NCBI GenBank assembly: GCA_001692895.1
Contig: KV748219.1
Span: 1,302,001 to 1,366,000 of the forward strand
Reading direction: 5' to 3'
DNA: 64,000 bases
Origin: Cenococcum geophilum 1.58
Lineage: Eukaryota; Ascomycota; Dothideomycetes; Gloniales; Gloniaceae
Shown here: positions 50,060 to 61,500 of the stretch, piece after piece
Layout of the letters: every line of letters starts with the position of its first letter
How positions within the stretch are numbered: position 1 is the first letter of the stretch
Translations under genes and position numbers: made by a program
Notes under the pieces: model-generated
The model's input: the letters and a program-made list of their open reading frames with translations, nothing else
What the model was told of the DNA's origin: nothing
Database searches by the model: none

Positions 50060-51420
50060 AAGTCCCTTATAAGTAGCTAATTTAAAAGGTACCGTACTAG
50101 GGGCTAATTAAGTAAGCTCTTCCCTAGGGCTATAGTCTTTAAAGCTGCGGTCTTAATGTTATCTAATAAGTTCAGAGGTATGGACTAATTAACCGTCCTA
50201 ATAACGCATCCGATTCCTCTATTATTTAGTAAAAGGAGTAGATCTAATCCTCTATTAAAGCTTAGGAAAATTACTAGGCTCCTAATATATAGACTTATAG
50301 CTACGTCTTCCTAGATCCTCTTTTTTAAGGGCTATTAGCCGTTCTATAAGGTCTCTTCTTTCTATATTAGAAGATACCTATATATATACTAATATTACCC
50401 TACTTAGCTAAGAACCTTAGTCATTAATATCTTATAATAAGGTTGATTCAACTTCTTATAAAGAGGTTAATTGCGCAGAATCGCTATTCTGGTCTTCTTA
50501 TGCCCTAACTTATCTTAACCTATTATCTATCTTTACCTTACGTTTTCCTAGGCCTTAGTAATATAGAGGTGTTCTTAGTTATTTAAGGTCGCTATACTAT
50601 AGACCCTACCCTATAGCTAGGGCCCTAAGACACTTATAGGGATATGCGGTAACTATATCCTCTAGTTCCGTATAGTAGGGGATATTAATATCCCTTAAGC
50701 TAGCTCTCTTCTATCGCTTCTAGTTTTATACTAAGTAATGTTTTACAAGCTCTGTTAGGGTAGTAGGGTCTAAAATAAGCCTCTAGAAGTCTTTAACCCT
50801 ACTAGAAAAACCTTTAGCTATAATATATCTTAAGTAGTCTCTAACCTAAATAGGTGCTAAGATAGGTTCTATTAAGTCGCCGAGCTATTTTTAAAGACTA
50901 TTTAGCTAAATTGCGGTATAATTACAAAGGCTCTCCGTAATGTCGTTAACCTATATTATAAGACGTTTATCTAAAGACTTAACCTCTGTCTTAATTTCCG
51001 CAACCTCCGTTTTAATTTCCGCAACCTCTATTTTAATTTCTATAACCTCCGTCTTAATTTCTATAACCTCCGTCTTAATTTCCGCAACCTTTATCTTAAC
51101 CTTATTAACCTTAGCATTGACTTAGTCTATACCTCTTTTAACCTCTACTACTCTTACGGCCTAAGGAGCATTATTGTTATATAGAAAAGCTATTAAGTCG
51201 CTTAGCATACCTATTACGCCATTAAGGTAAGGGTTTAAATTAGTGGAGAGGTCCTAAGGTTAAATAGGTAGGGTTAGGTTAACTAAGGTTGTTATATATT
51301 TATAGACCTTATATTATAGGTTTTTTAACGCTATATAGGATAGCTTAAATAAGATAGCTAATAGAGCTATTATATTAGTAATACTTACTACTTCTTTTAT
51401 TGTGTATATTTAACGTCTAT
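50060..51420 (-). pseudogene. G4 internal coding relic with coiled-coil heptads
   Basis: On the minus strand a long reading contains seven-residue repeats of the type VAEIKTE (about 51105-50985), encoded by 21-bp tandem units, followed by a region with SRVKDFQRLILDPTTL (about 50800). A coiled coil would fit a self-assembling gag-like or structural protein, but I see no zinc knuckle and cannot name the family. The apparent plus-strand frame at 50940-51125 is only the complement of the heptads. It is broken, like the rest of the element. Confidence 0.6.
50985..51105 (-). repeat. 21-bp tandem repeat coding for heptads
   Basis: About five units of the type gcaacctccgttttaatttc. The 21-bp period equals seven codons, so on the minus strand it encodes one heptad per unit. 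Confidence 0.85.
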
Positions 51421-51668
51421 ATAATAGATATTTATATATTTTAATAAAAATAATAAGGTTAATAATAGAATCCTTAAGGCGGAGTAAATAGTTATCTAGA
51501 AGTCTAATTTAATTTTAATTATATGCGCTTAAGCGAACTAATAGTAGAAGCTTATTTAGAAGTTAAGATATATAGGTTCTTTAGGTAGTCTAAATTAATT
51601 CTTTTTAATTTTAATTTAATTTAGTAATAGGCCAATATTAAGGCTCTAGTTTAGTTTAATTTAATTAA

Positions 51669-52247
51669 TTAATTAATTAAATTATTCTAGTATTTGTTTC
51701 CTTAATTAAATATTATTTAGTAACTATTTATATAATATCTAGCTAAGTATAATACTACTTAGATTATTTTATACTATTTTAGTAATTACCTATTTAGTAT
51801 TAGCTTTATATCTAGCCCTAGGACCTATTATATATCTAGCCTATTTATAAGCTTATAGTACTATAGGAGTTATCTATTATAGCTAATTAAAGGAATTAAT
51901 TTAAAAGGGTTAAAAAGGGTTTAAGTTAGCGTTTTAGTAAAACCTTATTTTAATATTCTAAACTTTTAATTTAATTAGTAGGTTTAGTTAGTTAGGTTTA
52001 TATAGTTAAGTTTAGTTTAATTAATATTTAATATATAATTTAAATCGTTCTCTATTTACTAGCTATTTATTTAAATAATTAATAACTAAGGTTTATTAAT
52101 ATTTCTCTATAGGCTTATTCTAGTTCTAGTATTAGTGCTTTTTTAAAAGGCCTTAATTTAGGGGAAATATTAGCCTAATTAAAGGCCTTTATTAATCTGG
52201 TTTAAATAAGGAAATAGTATTTAATTAATTAAATTATTCTAGTATTT
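51669..52247. repeat. MITE-like insert inside G4
   Basis: A 525-bp segment (51696-52220) is bounded by a 27-bp direct repeat (51669-51695 and 52221-52247). The sequence just inside each end is roughly inverted (gtttccttaattaaat against aaataaggaaatag). Part of the inside matches 32480-32640 in reverse. A short non-coding DNA transposon is the simplest reading, though 27 bp is long for a target duplication. Confidence 0.45.
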
Positions 52248-52319
52248 AATAGCTTACTACTAAATATAGGTATTAGGTAATTTTTAATAGGTTTTTTTAG
52301 GGAGTCTAGTTTATACATA

Positions 52320-52395
52320 TTTCGTTTTTAGTCTATTCTTATTTTATTCTTATTTTATTTTTATTTTATTCTTATTTTATTTTTATTCTAATCCT
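52320..52395. repeat. About 10-bp tandem repeat in the G4 leader
   Basis: Units of the type ttattttatt and cttattttat repeat about seven times, in the untranslated leader of G4 on its minus strand. Confidence 0.8.
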
Positions 52396-52586
52396 TAGGG
52401 TTTATAGTTCTATTTATAGTTCTTATTCTAGTTCTATATCTATCCTTATAGTCCTAGTAATATCCTTAAGGTTTTATTTTATTTAGTGATATCCTTTAGG
52501 TCCATTTCTATATCCTTATCTTATTCTTAGTCTATAGATATATTTAAATTCCTTCTTAAAAAAAGGGGTAGTTAGACTTAATATAA

Positions 52587-52796
52587 TATTAGTAACTTAG
52601 TTAATTAAAGTATAAGTATAGTAAAAAGAACGCGCAAGCCTATATAATTAGTAGTTTATTAATAAGAATATTAAGTTAAGGACTAAAAGAAGGTTAAGGA
52701 AAGGATATGTCTATATATATAGCATTAAGGCTCTAGCTAAGCCCCTAACTAAGGTCTATATTAGTACCGTAGTAGTTCTATAATAGTGCTATAATA
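52587..52796 (-). repeat. 5' LTR of G4
   Basis: 210 bp, paired with 49478-49687. It is followed by tagct (52797-52801), after which R copy gamma resumes. Confidence 0.9.
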
Positions 52797-53705
52797 TAGC
52801 TTAACTATAGTATAATATTAATATTACTTTGCCCTAGTAATATAAGCGCTTTAGATTAATTTTAAAGTCTAAAATCCTAATTAAACCTTTAATATAGCTA
52901 CTTTGCCTAAGGGTATAAAATATCACTATACTTATATATCTAAGTTAGGTAATTCTTTTCCTTAATATTCCCTTCTTATTATAATAGACGCGATATATCT
53001 TATATAGTAGCTTTTAAATATTTAAGGGATTAGCTAAGTCTTTTTTTATATCTATAGTAATATAAAATAAAATCTAATTTAGCCTTAGGGCTTAAAACGG
53101 CTTAATATAGGTATAGTATTTACTAAATTTTAAACTATTAATTAAACGTCCTATAAAAGTAATATATGCCTTAATAGCGTTAGTATACTTAGATAGGTTC
53201 TAACTAGTAAAATTAATTACTTAAAGTTTAAGAATTATATATTTTAGCTAGCGTTTAATACTAAGGGGGTTTAATATTATATAATATATAGATTAGGGGT
53301 TTTTAGCCTCTAGTTATTTAGGATTTTAAGTAGTTAAAAGTATAGGGAAATTACTTAGCTATTAAAAGCATTAGCTATCTTATATATATTATTATAACTA
53401 AGCTAAATAGTAACTAATAGGAGATATAGGTAGTAATAAGATTAGTTTACTTATAAAACTAATAAATACTTATAAAACTAATAAATACTTATTATAAACT
53501 AATAATAAGGTATTTATATAAGTATAAATAAACTAACTATTAGCATAGGTTATATAACCCCTTTATTAATTTAAGGTATAAATAGTCTATATATTTAGAT
53601 ACTAGAATTTAAACCCCTACTAAGTTAGCTTTTAATTAGTTAAAAAAAAACTTATATATAATAAGTTATAGTAAAATCTATATAATAAATATTAAAATAT
53701 TATAA
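52797..53705 (+). repeat. R family copy gamma, right part
   Basis: Continues the R right module after the G4 insertion and matches 26055-27046 of copy alpha. It is much more mutated than alpha. The end near aaatattaaaatatt matches the right end of alpha, which fixes a shared boundary. Confidence 0.75.
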
Positions 53706-54239
53706 AGTATAAGTAGTCTATACTTTTAAAATGCTATATATTAAGCTTTAATAAAGCCCTATAAAAGCTTACCCTTTATTATAAAATAGCCCTTATAGTA
53801 TAATATAATAAAAGTATATTTTAATAAAATAATACTATCTAGTAGTAATTAAGGCACTTTAGCTTTATTATTACTTTTAAAAGCTTTATAAAGGGGTTTA
53901 AAAAGTCTTTTTTTAGAAAGCCTTATATATATAATAATATTAATTAGATTTTATATTACTTTTAAATTAAGCCTAACTTAAATAGGGTACTTTAGTTACT
54001 ATAATAGATCTTTTTAATAAAATAATATTACTTAATAATAAATAAAGTAAAAGCTCTATAAAGAGGGGTTTTANGGGGTTTCTTTTAAAAAACCTTATAT
54101 ATATATATTAATATATTAATTAAACTTTATATATAAGGCTCTAAGTTAAAGCTTTTAAACTTAGATTAAAGTTTATATAAAATACCTAATATTTTATATA
54201 TTTAGTACTATTATAAAAGTTATTTATAACTCTAGTTAA
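53706..54239 (+). repeat. R family copy delta, leader
   Basis: From about 53940 it matches the leader of copy beta (about 45990-46190). 53706-53940 is AT-rich with no readable frame. One ambiguous base lies at 54074. It is cut on the right by the LINE fragment. Confidence 0.6.
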
Positions 54240-55494
54240 GGTTATTAGGACTTAAAAAATTATAATAAAAAATTAATAAAAAATATAGTATATCTACTTT
54301 TATACTTATAAACTAAGTAATAATTCTTTTTAAATAGTTTTTTATATTATAAATATTATATTTTATTTTACCTTTATTTATTTATTTATTAATCTTATAC
54401 TAATTTAGCTCTATAGCTATATAGTACTCCTATTTTATATAATAGGAAAACCTAATATAGGATAAAAAACCCCTCCTTAGCCTATTATATACTCTCTACC
54501 ATTTACTTCGCAGCCTATAAGTATTAAAAAGGTATCTATAAACGCCTACTCCTTTTATTTAGTAAGCCTCTTACCTAACTAGCCTACTTACTCCCCTTTT
54601 TTTCTCTTTCTTTTTTTATAGGAGCTCCTCTATATAATAGAACTATAGTAGGACCCGTAGTTATAGGAACCATCTTACGAGCCATTTCGCTCCCTTAGCC
54701 GTATTAGCTAGTTTTTTTAACCTTTAGGCGGCTTACCGCTAGCCCTTACCTTTACTCTGTAAATTAGGGGTAGTAGGCTATAATATATAATGCTATCTCT
54801 TTAGCTTAGCCGTACTAGTATATAGGGGAAGGGAAGTCTAGTACTCTAGCCTTATTTAGGAAGGCCGCTAGCCCTATCTATCCTATTTATATCTATATTA
54901 AAACTAAGCTTTCTACTTTCTTAAGCTCCTTATATATCTTTAGCGGTTCTTCTAATAGTAGTTCTACCCCTATAAGTCCCTATTTTAGCTAATTAGCTCC
55001 TTATCTTCTTTTTTAGCTTACTAAAAGCGGCATCTTTATCCTTTATTTTTACTACCTCTACTTTTTTACCTACTAGGTCCGTTTCTCTCCCTCTATATAT
55101 ATATTTCTATTTTAGTTTTAACCCTATCTTTATCTTTATCTTTAAGCTAGTTTCCCCTATATCTATATATAAGCCTCTATAACTAACTTTTCTTTATACC
55201 TAAACCTAAAGTTTATAAGTCTTTTATTTAGGTAAAGATCTAGCAGGGGTATAGAGGTTTTAGTTTTAAGAACTAAGGTAGGAGTTGCCTTATATGCCCC
55301 TACTATTGCTCTTAAGTACTTATTTTAAATCTTAGCTAGCTTTACAGCTAAGCCTATAGGTTTAGTACTTTTAGGACCTTTAATTAGGGTAGGCGTATAC
55401 AATATTTTACCTTTTAAGCCTATTTCTTAAGGTATTATAATATAGGAGGTATATTAATTATTGCCTTTTTATACTTTAGGACCTATAATACTAC
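54240..55494 (-). mobile_element. LINE (non-LTR retrotransposon) 3' fragment, Tad/I-like
   Basis: On the minus strand the text reads LRAIVGAYKATPTLVLKTKT (about 55320-55260), then PLLDLYLNKRL (about 55245), then a Lys/Arg/Gln-rich region. The AYKATP and LDLYLNKRL motifs are typical of the sequence after the RNase H domain in fungal Tad/I-type LINEs. RT and endonuclease are missing, so the copy is 5'-truncated, as is usual for LINEs. It lies exactly where copy delta of R is interrupted relative to copy beta. Several Gln codons have become stops. A clear poly(A) tail and target duplication were not resolved. Confidence 0.7.
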
Positions 55495-56850
55495 TACTAT
55501 TTTTTTAAATTAATATTAGAGACAGCTTAAGATATTTAAGAATTTCTTTTTTTAGCATTTATATACGTTACTAATAATCTTCCTAAGGTATCGCAATATC
55601 TGGATCTTATTCGCGATTTTTATACTGCCCTAAGCGTATAGATAATCCCTAACAATGTTATTAAACACGGAATTAGAATAGAACCCTAATACGGATTTTA
55701 AGTAGAGGATAATAGACTTATACTAAAGGTACGTCTATATAAGGCGGAGCTAGAATATAATAATAATAAAAGAAAGGGAAAATATAAAAAGAATAATATA
55801 AAATCTAAACGTAGGAAATTAGATATAAATGGGGAGCTAGAAGCTCCTACACAAGATCCGTTATTACCTATTATTAACGAGTTAGCCTAAAAGGATAATG
55901 GGCTAATAGATAAAAAGTAGATAGGTCCTTTAACTAATTTAGAGATTAGTAAGGATTAGTTTTAGTATAGGGGGGCGGGCGCCTATTACGCGGGTGCCGG
56001 GCCAGGATATCTACGGCATTATTAGTGGGATTATACAGAGAAGGGCCTTTTATTTAGACAGACTTGTAAGGGCCTAAAAATAATTAATAAAGAGGAACTT
56101 ATATATGATTTTTAGGACTAAGTAAATCTTTCTTAAATAATTTTATAAATAATTTTTAAGATATAGAGGCGTTTATAAATACTCCGTAGGACTACTAAAT
56201 AAGGAAGTTCGTAATAACTAAAATAGCCCTTTCTCTAAAAAACACGTATTGGCTTATAAAATTTCCACCCTAAGGCAAAATATACAAATAGACGTCAGAT
56301 AAAAGTTAATCTTTAATAGTATTAAATATAGGTTTGATATATATACTGTGTCTACTTCCCCTAGACACTATTAAAGGGTAAGTATTTAGAGGTAGTATAG
56401 GTGGGAATAAATAAACTAATTAAAAGTCTTATTATTTAGTGAAGATTTTAGTATAACGCTTAATTATTTAAGCGTATAATAAGAAGGTTAATATATAATC
56501 TACTTATAGGTATATAAACTTCTTAGTTAGGGCGTATAAGAGCTACTAAATATCTAATGTAATAATAGGGATAGAGATGACTATAATCCTTATAATAATA
56601 GCAACGTTACTTATATATTTTAAAGAGAACAAATTAGAGTGAGATCTAGGCGGCGTTAAGAAGGATAGTATAGCCTTAGTAGGGTGCTTATAAGGACTAA
56701 GGCCGCACTATATAAATAGTTTATATTACTACTACCCGATAAGGCGTTACCTTAGTAGTATTATATAACACTAGACCATATAGTATTAGGGGTAAGAAAG
56801 TACTACTTATTTTAAAAAAACATAGGCTAGCTACTAAGGCATTAGCTAAG
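55495..56850 (+). repeat. R family copy delta, N-terminal and middle coding-like part
   Basis: 55495-56140 reads in one plus frame, apart from TAA/TAG at Gln-like positions, for over 200 codons. It includes VSQYLDLIRDFYTAL, a Lys/Arg-rich stretch (about 55735-55820) and a Gly/Tyr-rich stretch (about 55975-56040). A frame change follows and the reading continues with WLIKFPPQGKIYKQ and the hydrophobic run shared with beta (about 56570-56620). It is unknown: a Lys/Arg-rich patch and a possible membrane segment are all I can state. Confidence 0.6.
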
Positions 56851-57960
56851 CTAAGGGATTGCTACCTTAATAAAGGTCTGAAATGGTATTATAGATGGTA
56901 AAGGTAAATAGTAATATAGAGAGTAGATAGCAAATTAAGGCAGTTTTTTAGAAGCCTTCCTAAAAGTCCCCCTAGCTAGCGGCCTAACTATAGTATAATA
57001 TTAATCTATTACTTTGCCCTAATAATATAAGTGGTTTAGATAGGTTCTAGAATAAGGCTAAAACTAGTCTAAAATCTAAATTTAACCTTTAATATGGCTG
57101 CTTTGCCTAAGGGTATAAAATATTACTATACTTGCATATCTAAGTTAGGTAATTTATTTCCTTAATAACGTTCTAAATTTATTTTACTTAGCTATATACT
57201 AAGTTAGCTAATTTATAAAAGAGGGAATACTAGCTTTATAACTTTTCCTCCTTATTACAATAGACGCGATATATCTTATATAGTAGCTCCTAGATAGTTA
57301 GGGGGTTAGGCGTGTCTTTTTTTATATTTATAGTAATATAGAGTAAGATCTGGTTTATATCTGGGGCTTAAAACGGCTTAATATAGGCGTAGTGTTTCTA
57401 GAATTTTAAATTATTAGTTAAACGTCCTGCAAAGGCAAAATATGCCTTAATAGCATTAATGTACTCGGAATAGTCCTAACTAGTAAATTCGTTTACTTAA
57501 AGTCTAAGAATTATACATTTTAGCTAGCGTTTAGCACTAGGGGGTTTAATACTAGGGGCGTTTAACATTATACAGTCTAAGGATTTTAGGGGTAGGGAAA
57601 TTGCTCAGCTATTATAAGCTTCAGCTATATACGCTACTATAGCCTAGCTAAGTAGTAACCAATAGGAGATCTAGGCGGTGGTAATACTTAAGAGAAATCC
57701 GTTCTACTATTCTTTACTATAGTATAACTTATAGAAAATACGGATGCTTTTATAAACCTTAACTAAGTATTTACTAGGTGCTAATATATAAGGCAATATT
57801 TAGAAAGCCTTTTAAGAAATAGTTCTAGTATATAACGTTATCTAATAAAGGCGTATATAAAGTAAAGTTCCTAAAAGTCTATAAGGCGCATAGGCCTAAG
57901 CGTTAAGTGTTACGCGAATAGGCTAGCGCGTAACCCTAGGATTTTCGCTAAACTACTTTA
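56851..57960 (+). repeat. R family copy delta, right part
   Basis: 56931-57687 matches the right module of alpha, beta and gamma. 57690-57960 returns to the end of the middle region (KAFQEIVLVYN-type text near 57800) and to sequence found at 25910-25960 after the solo LTR of alpha, so the modules are joined differently here. Confidence 0.65.
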
Positions 57961-58500
57961 TAAGCGTATAGCGTAATATTTATATATAAATATCGCAATC
58001 CTACGCCTAATTTACACAGTATATTTATAGAAATTTATAACTTAAATAAATAAAAAAGCTAAAGGCTTAGCGATTATATAAGCTTGCTAATCTAAATTAG
58101 AATCTTAAGAGGTCTATAAACCTAAACTTCTAAATCTTTAACCACTTTTAACTTAAATTCGCATTCTTTAAGTTAACTAATTTAGCCATTCCTAACCCAG
58201 CATTTTAGATTTTAGATTTTAGATTTTAGATTCTATTATTTAAGTAACTGTTTATACTGCTAATATTACACTTTTAGCCTAATATATATCTAGGCGGCTT
58301 TATGCCGTATCTACTTTAGCTACTTTAGTTTTTTTTAGAAACCTTTTTAGATTTCCTTTTATAAGCCTTACTAGACCCTTACCTTTTTTATTATTATTAA
58401 GGCTGCGCGCAATACTAACTGTAGATAAATTAAGCCGTAAAGTTAGTTAAATTATACTTAGTTAATTAAGATAGATAATAACCTAGCGGACGGTATTAAC
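57960..58500. other. No gene; microsatellite-like tract
   Basis: AT-rich. The 8-bp unit ttttagat repeats four times near 58203-58234. No readable frame with support. Confidence 0.6.
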
Positions 58501-61500
58501 TCGCCCTATAATCCCAATGTAGCTATACCTACTACTAAGAATAAATATATAAGCCTAGTGGCTCCCTTAATGGCGTTAAGCACGTTACCGTTAGAGGAAT
58601 ATTTATAGAAGCCTTTTATAAATAGTCCTCTATCCGAAACCGTAACGTTATTACTATTACTAGCATACTCTCTTTTTACGCCGCTATTAGACCTATAGCG
58701 GGATTTTAATAAGGCACTTAGCGGCATTAATAATTTAATAATAGATGCTACTAGAGTAATTACTACAGGCGGTAACGCGGCGGCTGCTAACCCTACTAAT
58801 TTAGATATAGATAGCGTAGACTCCCTTTAGGATTTTAACCTAGAGGATATTAAAACCGTAATAGAAGTATTAGATACTAAAGAGGGTAAGGACGCTAATA
58901 TTGCTAGAAGTTTACCTAAACTGGCTAACTTCTGCGATCTCTTTACCTAAGAACTAAGCTATATTATAAAGAACGAACCATTTATATTTATATTTAAGGC
59001 TATTAATAAAGCCGTCTTCTAGCTAGCTTATAAGGTGTCTATATATACACAGAAACCTCAGCCCTATATATTTAACCTAAAAACGGTCGTCTATACACTA
59101 TCTATAGGAGAGTGTTATAGTAACTAGAAGTTCTCTAATCCTTAGTTAGGAGAACAGAACGGATAGAGCTCTATTAACTACTACGCCAATTTTCTATATA
59201 AAATAAGATAAACCTTCTACTTTAGGAAAGGAGGATTTTTCTTTAGTAAAGGCCTAACTAAGGATATGGCCAACTAGCGCATCTAGTTAATTCTTAAGCG
59301 CGCCAATGTATATAATGCTCCTTTTAGGGTTATAAAATGTAAGTATAAAGCAAATAAGCGCAAGCTTAAGGGTTTAGAAAACGATACCCTAGGTAAGAGA
59401 CAACCGCGCGCCAGAAAGAAGACTTCTAAAAAGCCTTCTAATAAAAACCTAAGTAGTGCCTTTAATAATACCTTGCCGGTAAATAGTAATAATAACTATA
59501 ATAAAGAAGAACTGGATATAGTAGACCCGTAATTAATAAGTAAGGATATAGCCGTTAGTCTAGTAATATTTAATATAGGTAATAACAATAATAACTATAT
59601 CCGCGGGTTAATGAAGCTTAAGCTGCCCCCTAAGTTTCGCTAAGTAGCAAACTATAAATACTAATACTAGTAATATACCTATATACGTTAGCTTATAAAG
59701 ATATATTATAAAGTAATAGCTATTGCTAAGTGGATGCAGTTAGGACTTAATAATGCCACGGCCGCGAGAATGGATGGGTTAGGTATAGTAAACGGCTGGG
59801 TATAAGTTATAGAGGACGACGCTACTAAGGAAGATAATAACAATAAAGACCTTAATAGGGCCGACGATATAGTTTATATAGGCTAGCTTATAGTAAAGGA
59901 TCTTAAAAACCTGGCTAAGCTAAGTAAGCTAATAAATAACGCTAAATACTAATGGGATAATATTAAAGAGTTTATGCGAAACCTTTAGATTAAATATTAA
60001 TATAAACCCCGTCTCCTTTGCTAGTTATTATTAACGCCGCTTTACTAGTAGTAGCTTATTAGGATAAATACTATTATAGATATATATAAGTATAGGAAGA
60101 TACGGGGAATAATACTAGCGGATATTATTGGTTTAGGCAAGACTTTTTAGCTTACCGGCTATATATTATATATAAGTTGCTACTACCACCTATACTAAAG
60201 GAGACTTTTTAGAAGGCTTCCTAAAATTATTCTTATTTACTAACTAGCTCTTAAATAATTAATAAGTAGGAAAAGGCGTTCTACCACGCTACCAAAAAAC
60301 GTAATACTGCTGCGCTTAAAGTAATTGGTCTAGCAAAGCTATTCTTAATAGTTATCCTACTTATACTTATTAAATAGTGGATTAAAGAACTGTAGCGATT
60401 TTTACCTATTTTTAATATCTAGGTATATTATAATAAATTGTTAACCTAAAAATCTGCCGCTGCCAATATCTAGCGTTAAAATGAAATTCTTACGTAGAAG
60501 TATGAACTATTTAACAACGATCGCGCTAACGTACGCGTTGTTATTATTAGTACGTATAGTACTATTGTATTATATCACGGCCCGAGCGCATTTAAGAAGT
60601 AGTGTAAGAAAACCTATAGGGCGACGTTTAAGGCGAGGGGGTTAGTGTATTAGCCCGTTAACTAGTTTAAAACACTAGATAGGAAATAGCCTAGGGATCT
60701 TTTAGGTTAATAGTATAGTATTCTACTTAATAAAGCTTATTATATAAGGAATAACAATTCCCTAGTATATATTACTATTAAGTTTATAGATTATCCTTTT
60801 ACTGTTCTCTATAGCGCTACCCCGCTATTTACGGGTATTAGGGATAACTTTGGCCTAGTAGCGCTAATTGAGCCTTAATTAAAGCTTAACTTCCTAATTA
60901 AAACTCCTAATAGCGCCGTCTTTAAGAAGAATAATAACCCCTTTAAGGTGGCGGATAATTACCTAGCGGCTATACTGCAACTAATCTTGGCGTCATTTAC
61001 TGCGTTTATCCTTAGCTTAGAGAATAGCGTTAAGCAGGGCTATAGGCTTAAGTAGATTTAGTTACAATATCTTATATATCGGCGGTATACATTATCCTAT
61101 TTTATTAGTTCTACCTAAAATATAATTAGCTAGGCGCTCCCTTACTATAAAAGTATTATTCTTAACCTTAATAATCTACTAATAGCTTAAGCTATTTATA
61201 ATATATTTATAAAAGCCTTTCTTAAAAAGCTTATAGTGACGGACACTACTTATATAGGGGACAGTCGCGTTATTATAAACGCTAATAGCTACTACGCGCT
61301 CGTGCTAATATCTACTTAGCCTATACTAGCGCTCTTTTACTTAGCTATAAATTTACCTAAGAAGAGTAAGAAGGGCTAGTTAAAGAACCCTTATATAATC
61401 TATACTATTCTTAAATAAATAGCAAAGTCCTTAGAGCTTCCCGCGGCTATATAGCTATATAACATCCTACTAGCGTCTAATATTCTACTACTTATTAGGG

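Larger units (their letters stand above)
49478..52796 (-). mobile_element. Short non-autonomous Gypsy fossil G4
   Basis: 3,319 bp, minus strand, with 210-bp LTRs at 49478-49687 and 52587-52796. The target duplication is cggcc on the left and tagct on the right, the same site after RIP-type change. The LTR ends, the purine tract and adjoining text (49688-49730) and the leader after the 5' LTR (about 52586-52500) match Gypsy G3, but no protease, RT or integrase is present. The 2.9-kb inside instead holds a different coding relic with heptad repeats. It looks like a passenger that borrowed enzymes from a G3-like element. It is broken and old. Confidence 0.85.

Noticed and set aside
50940-51125. 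Open frame rich in Leu/Ile/Ser/Thr on the plus strand
   Set aside because: It is the complement of the 21-bp heptad repeat of the G4 coding relic on the minus strand.
58506-58727. Open frame of 73 codons on the minus strand
   Set aside because: It is antisense to the N-terminal part of the SNF2-like relic, which reads better on the plus strand.
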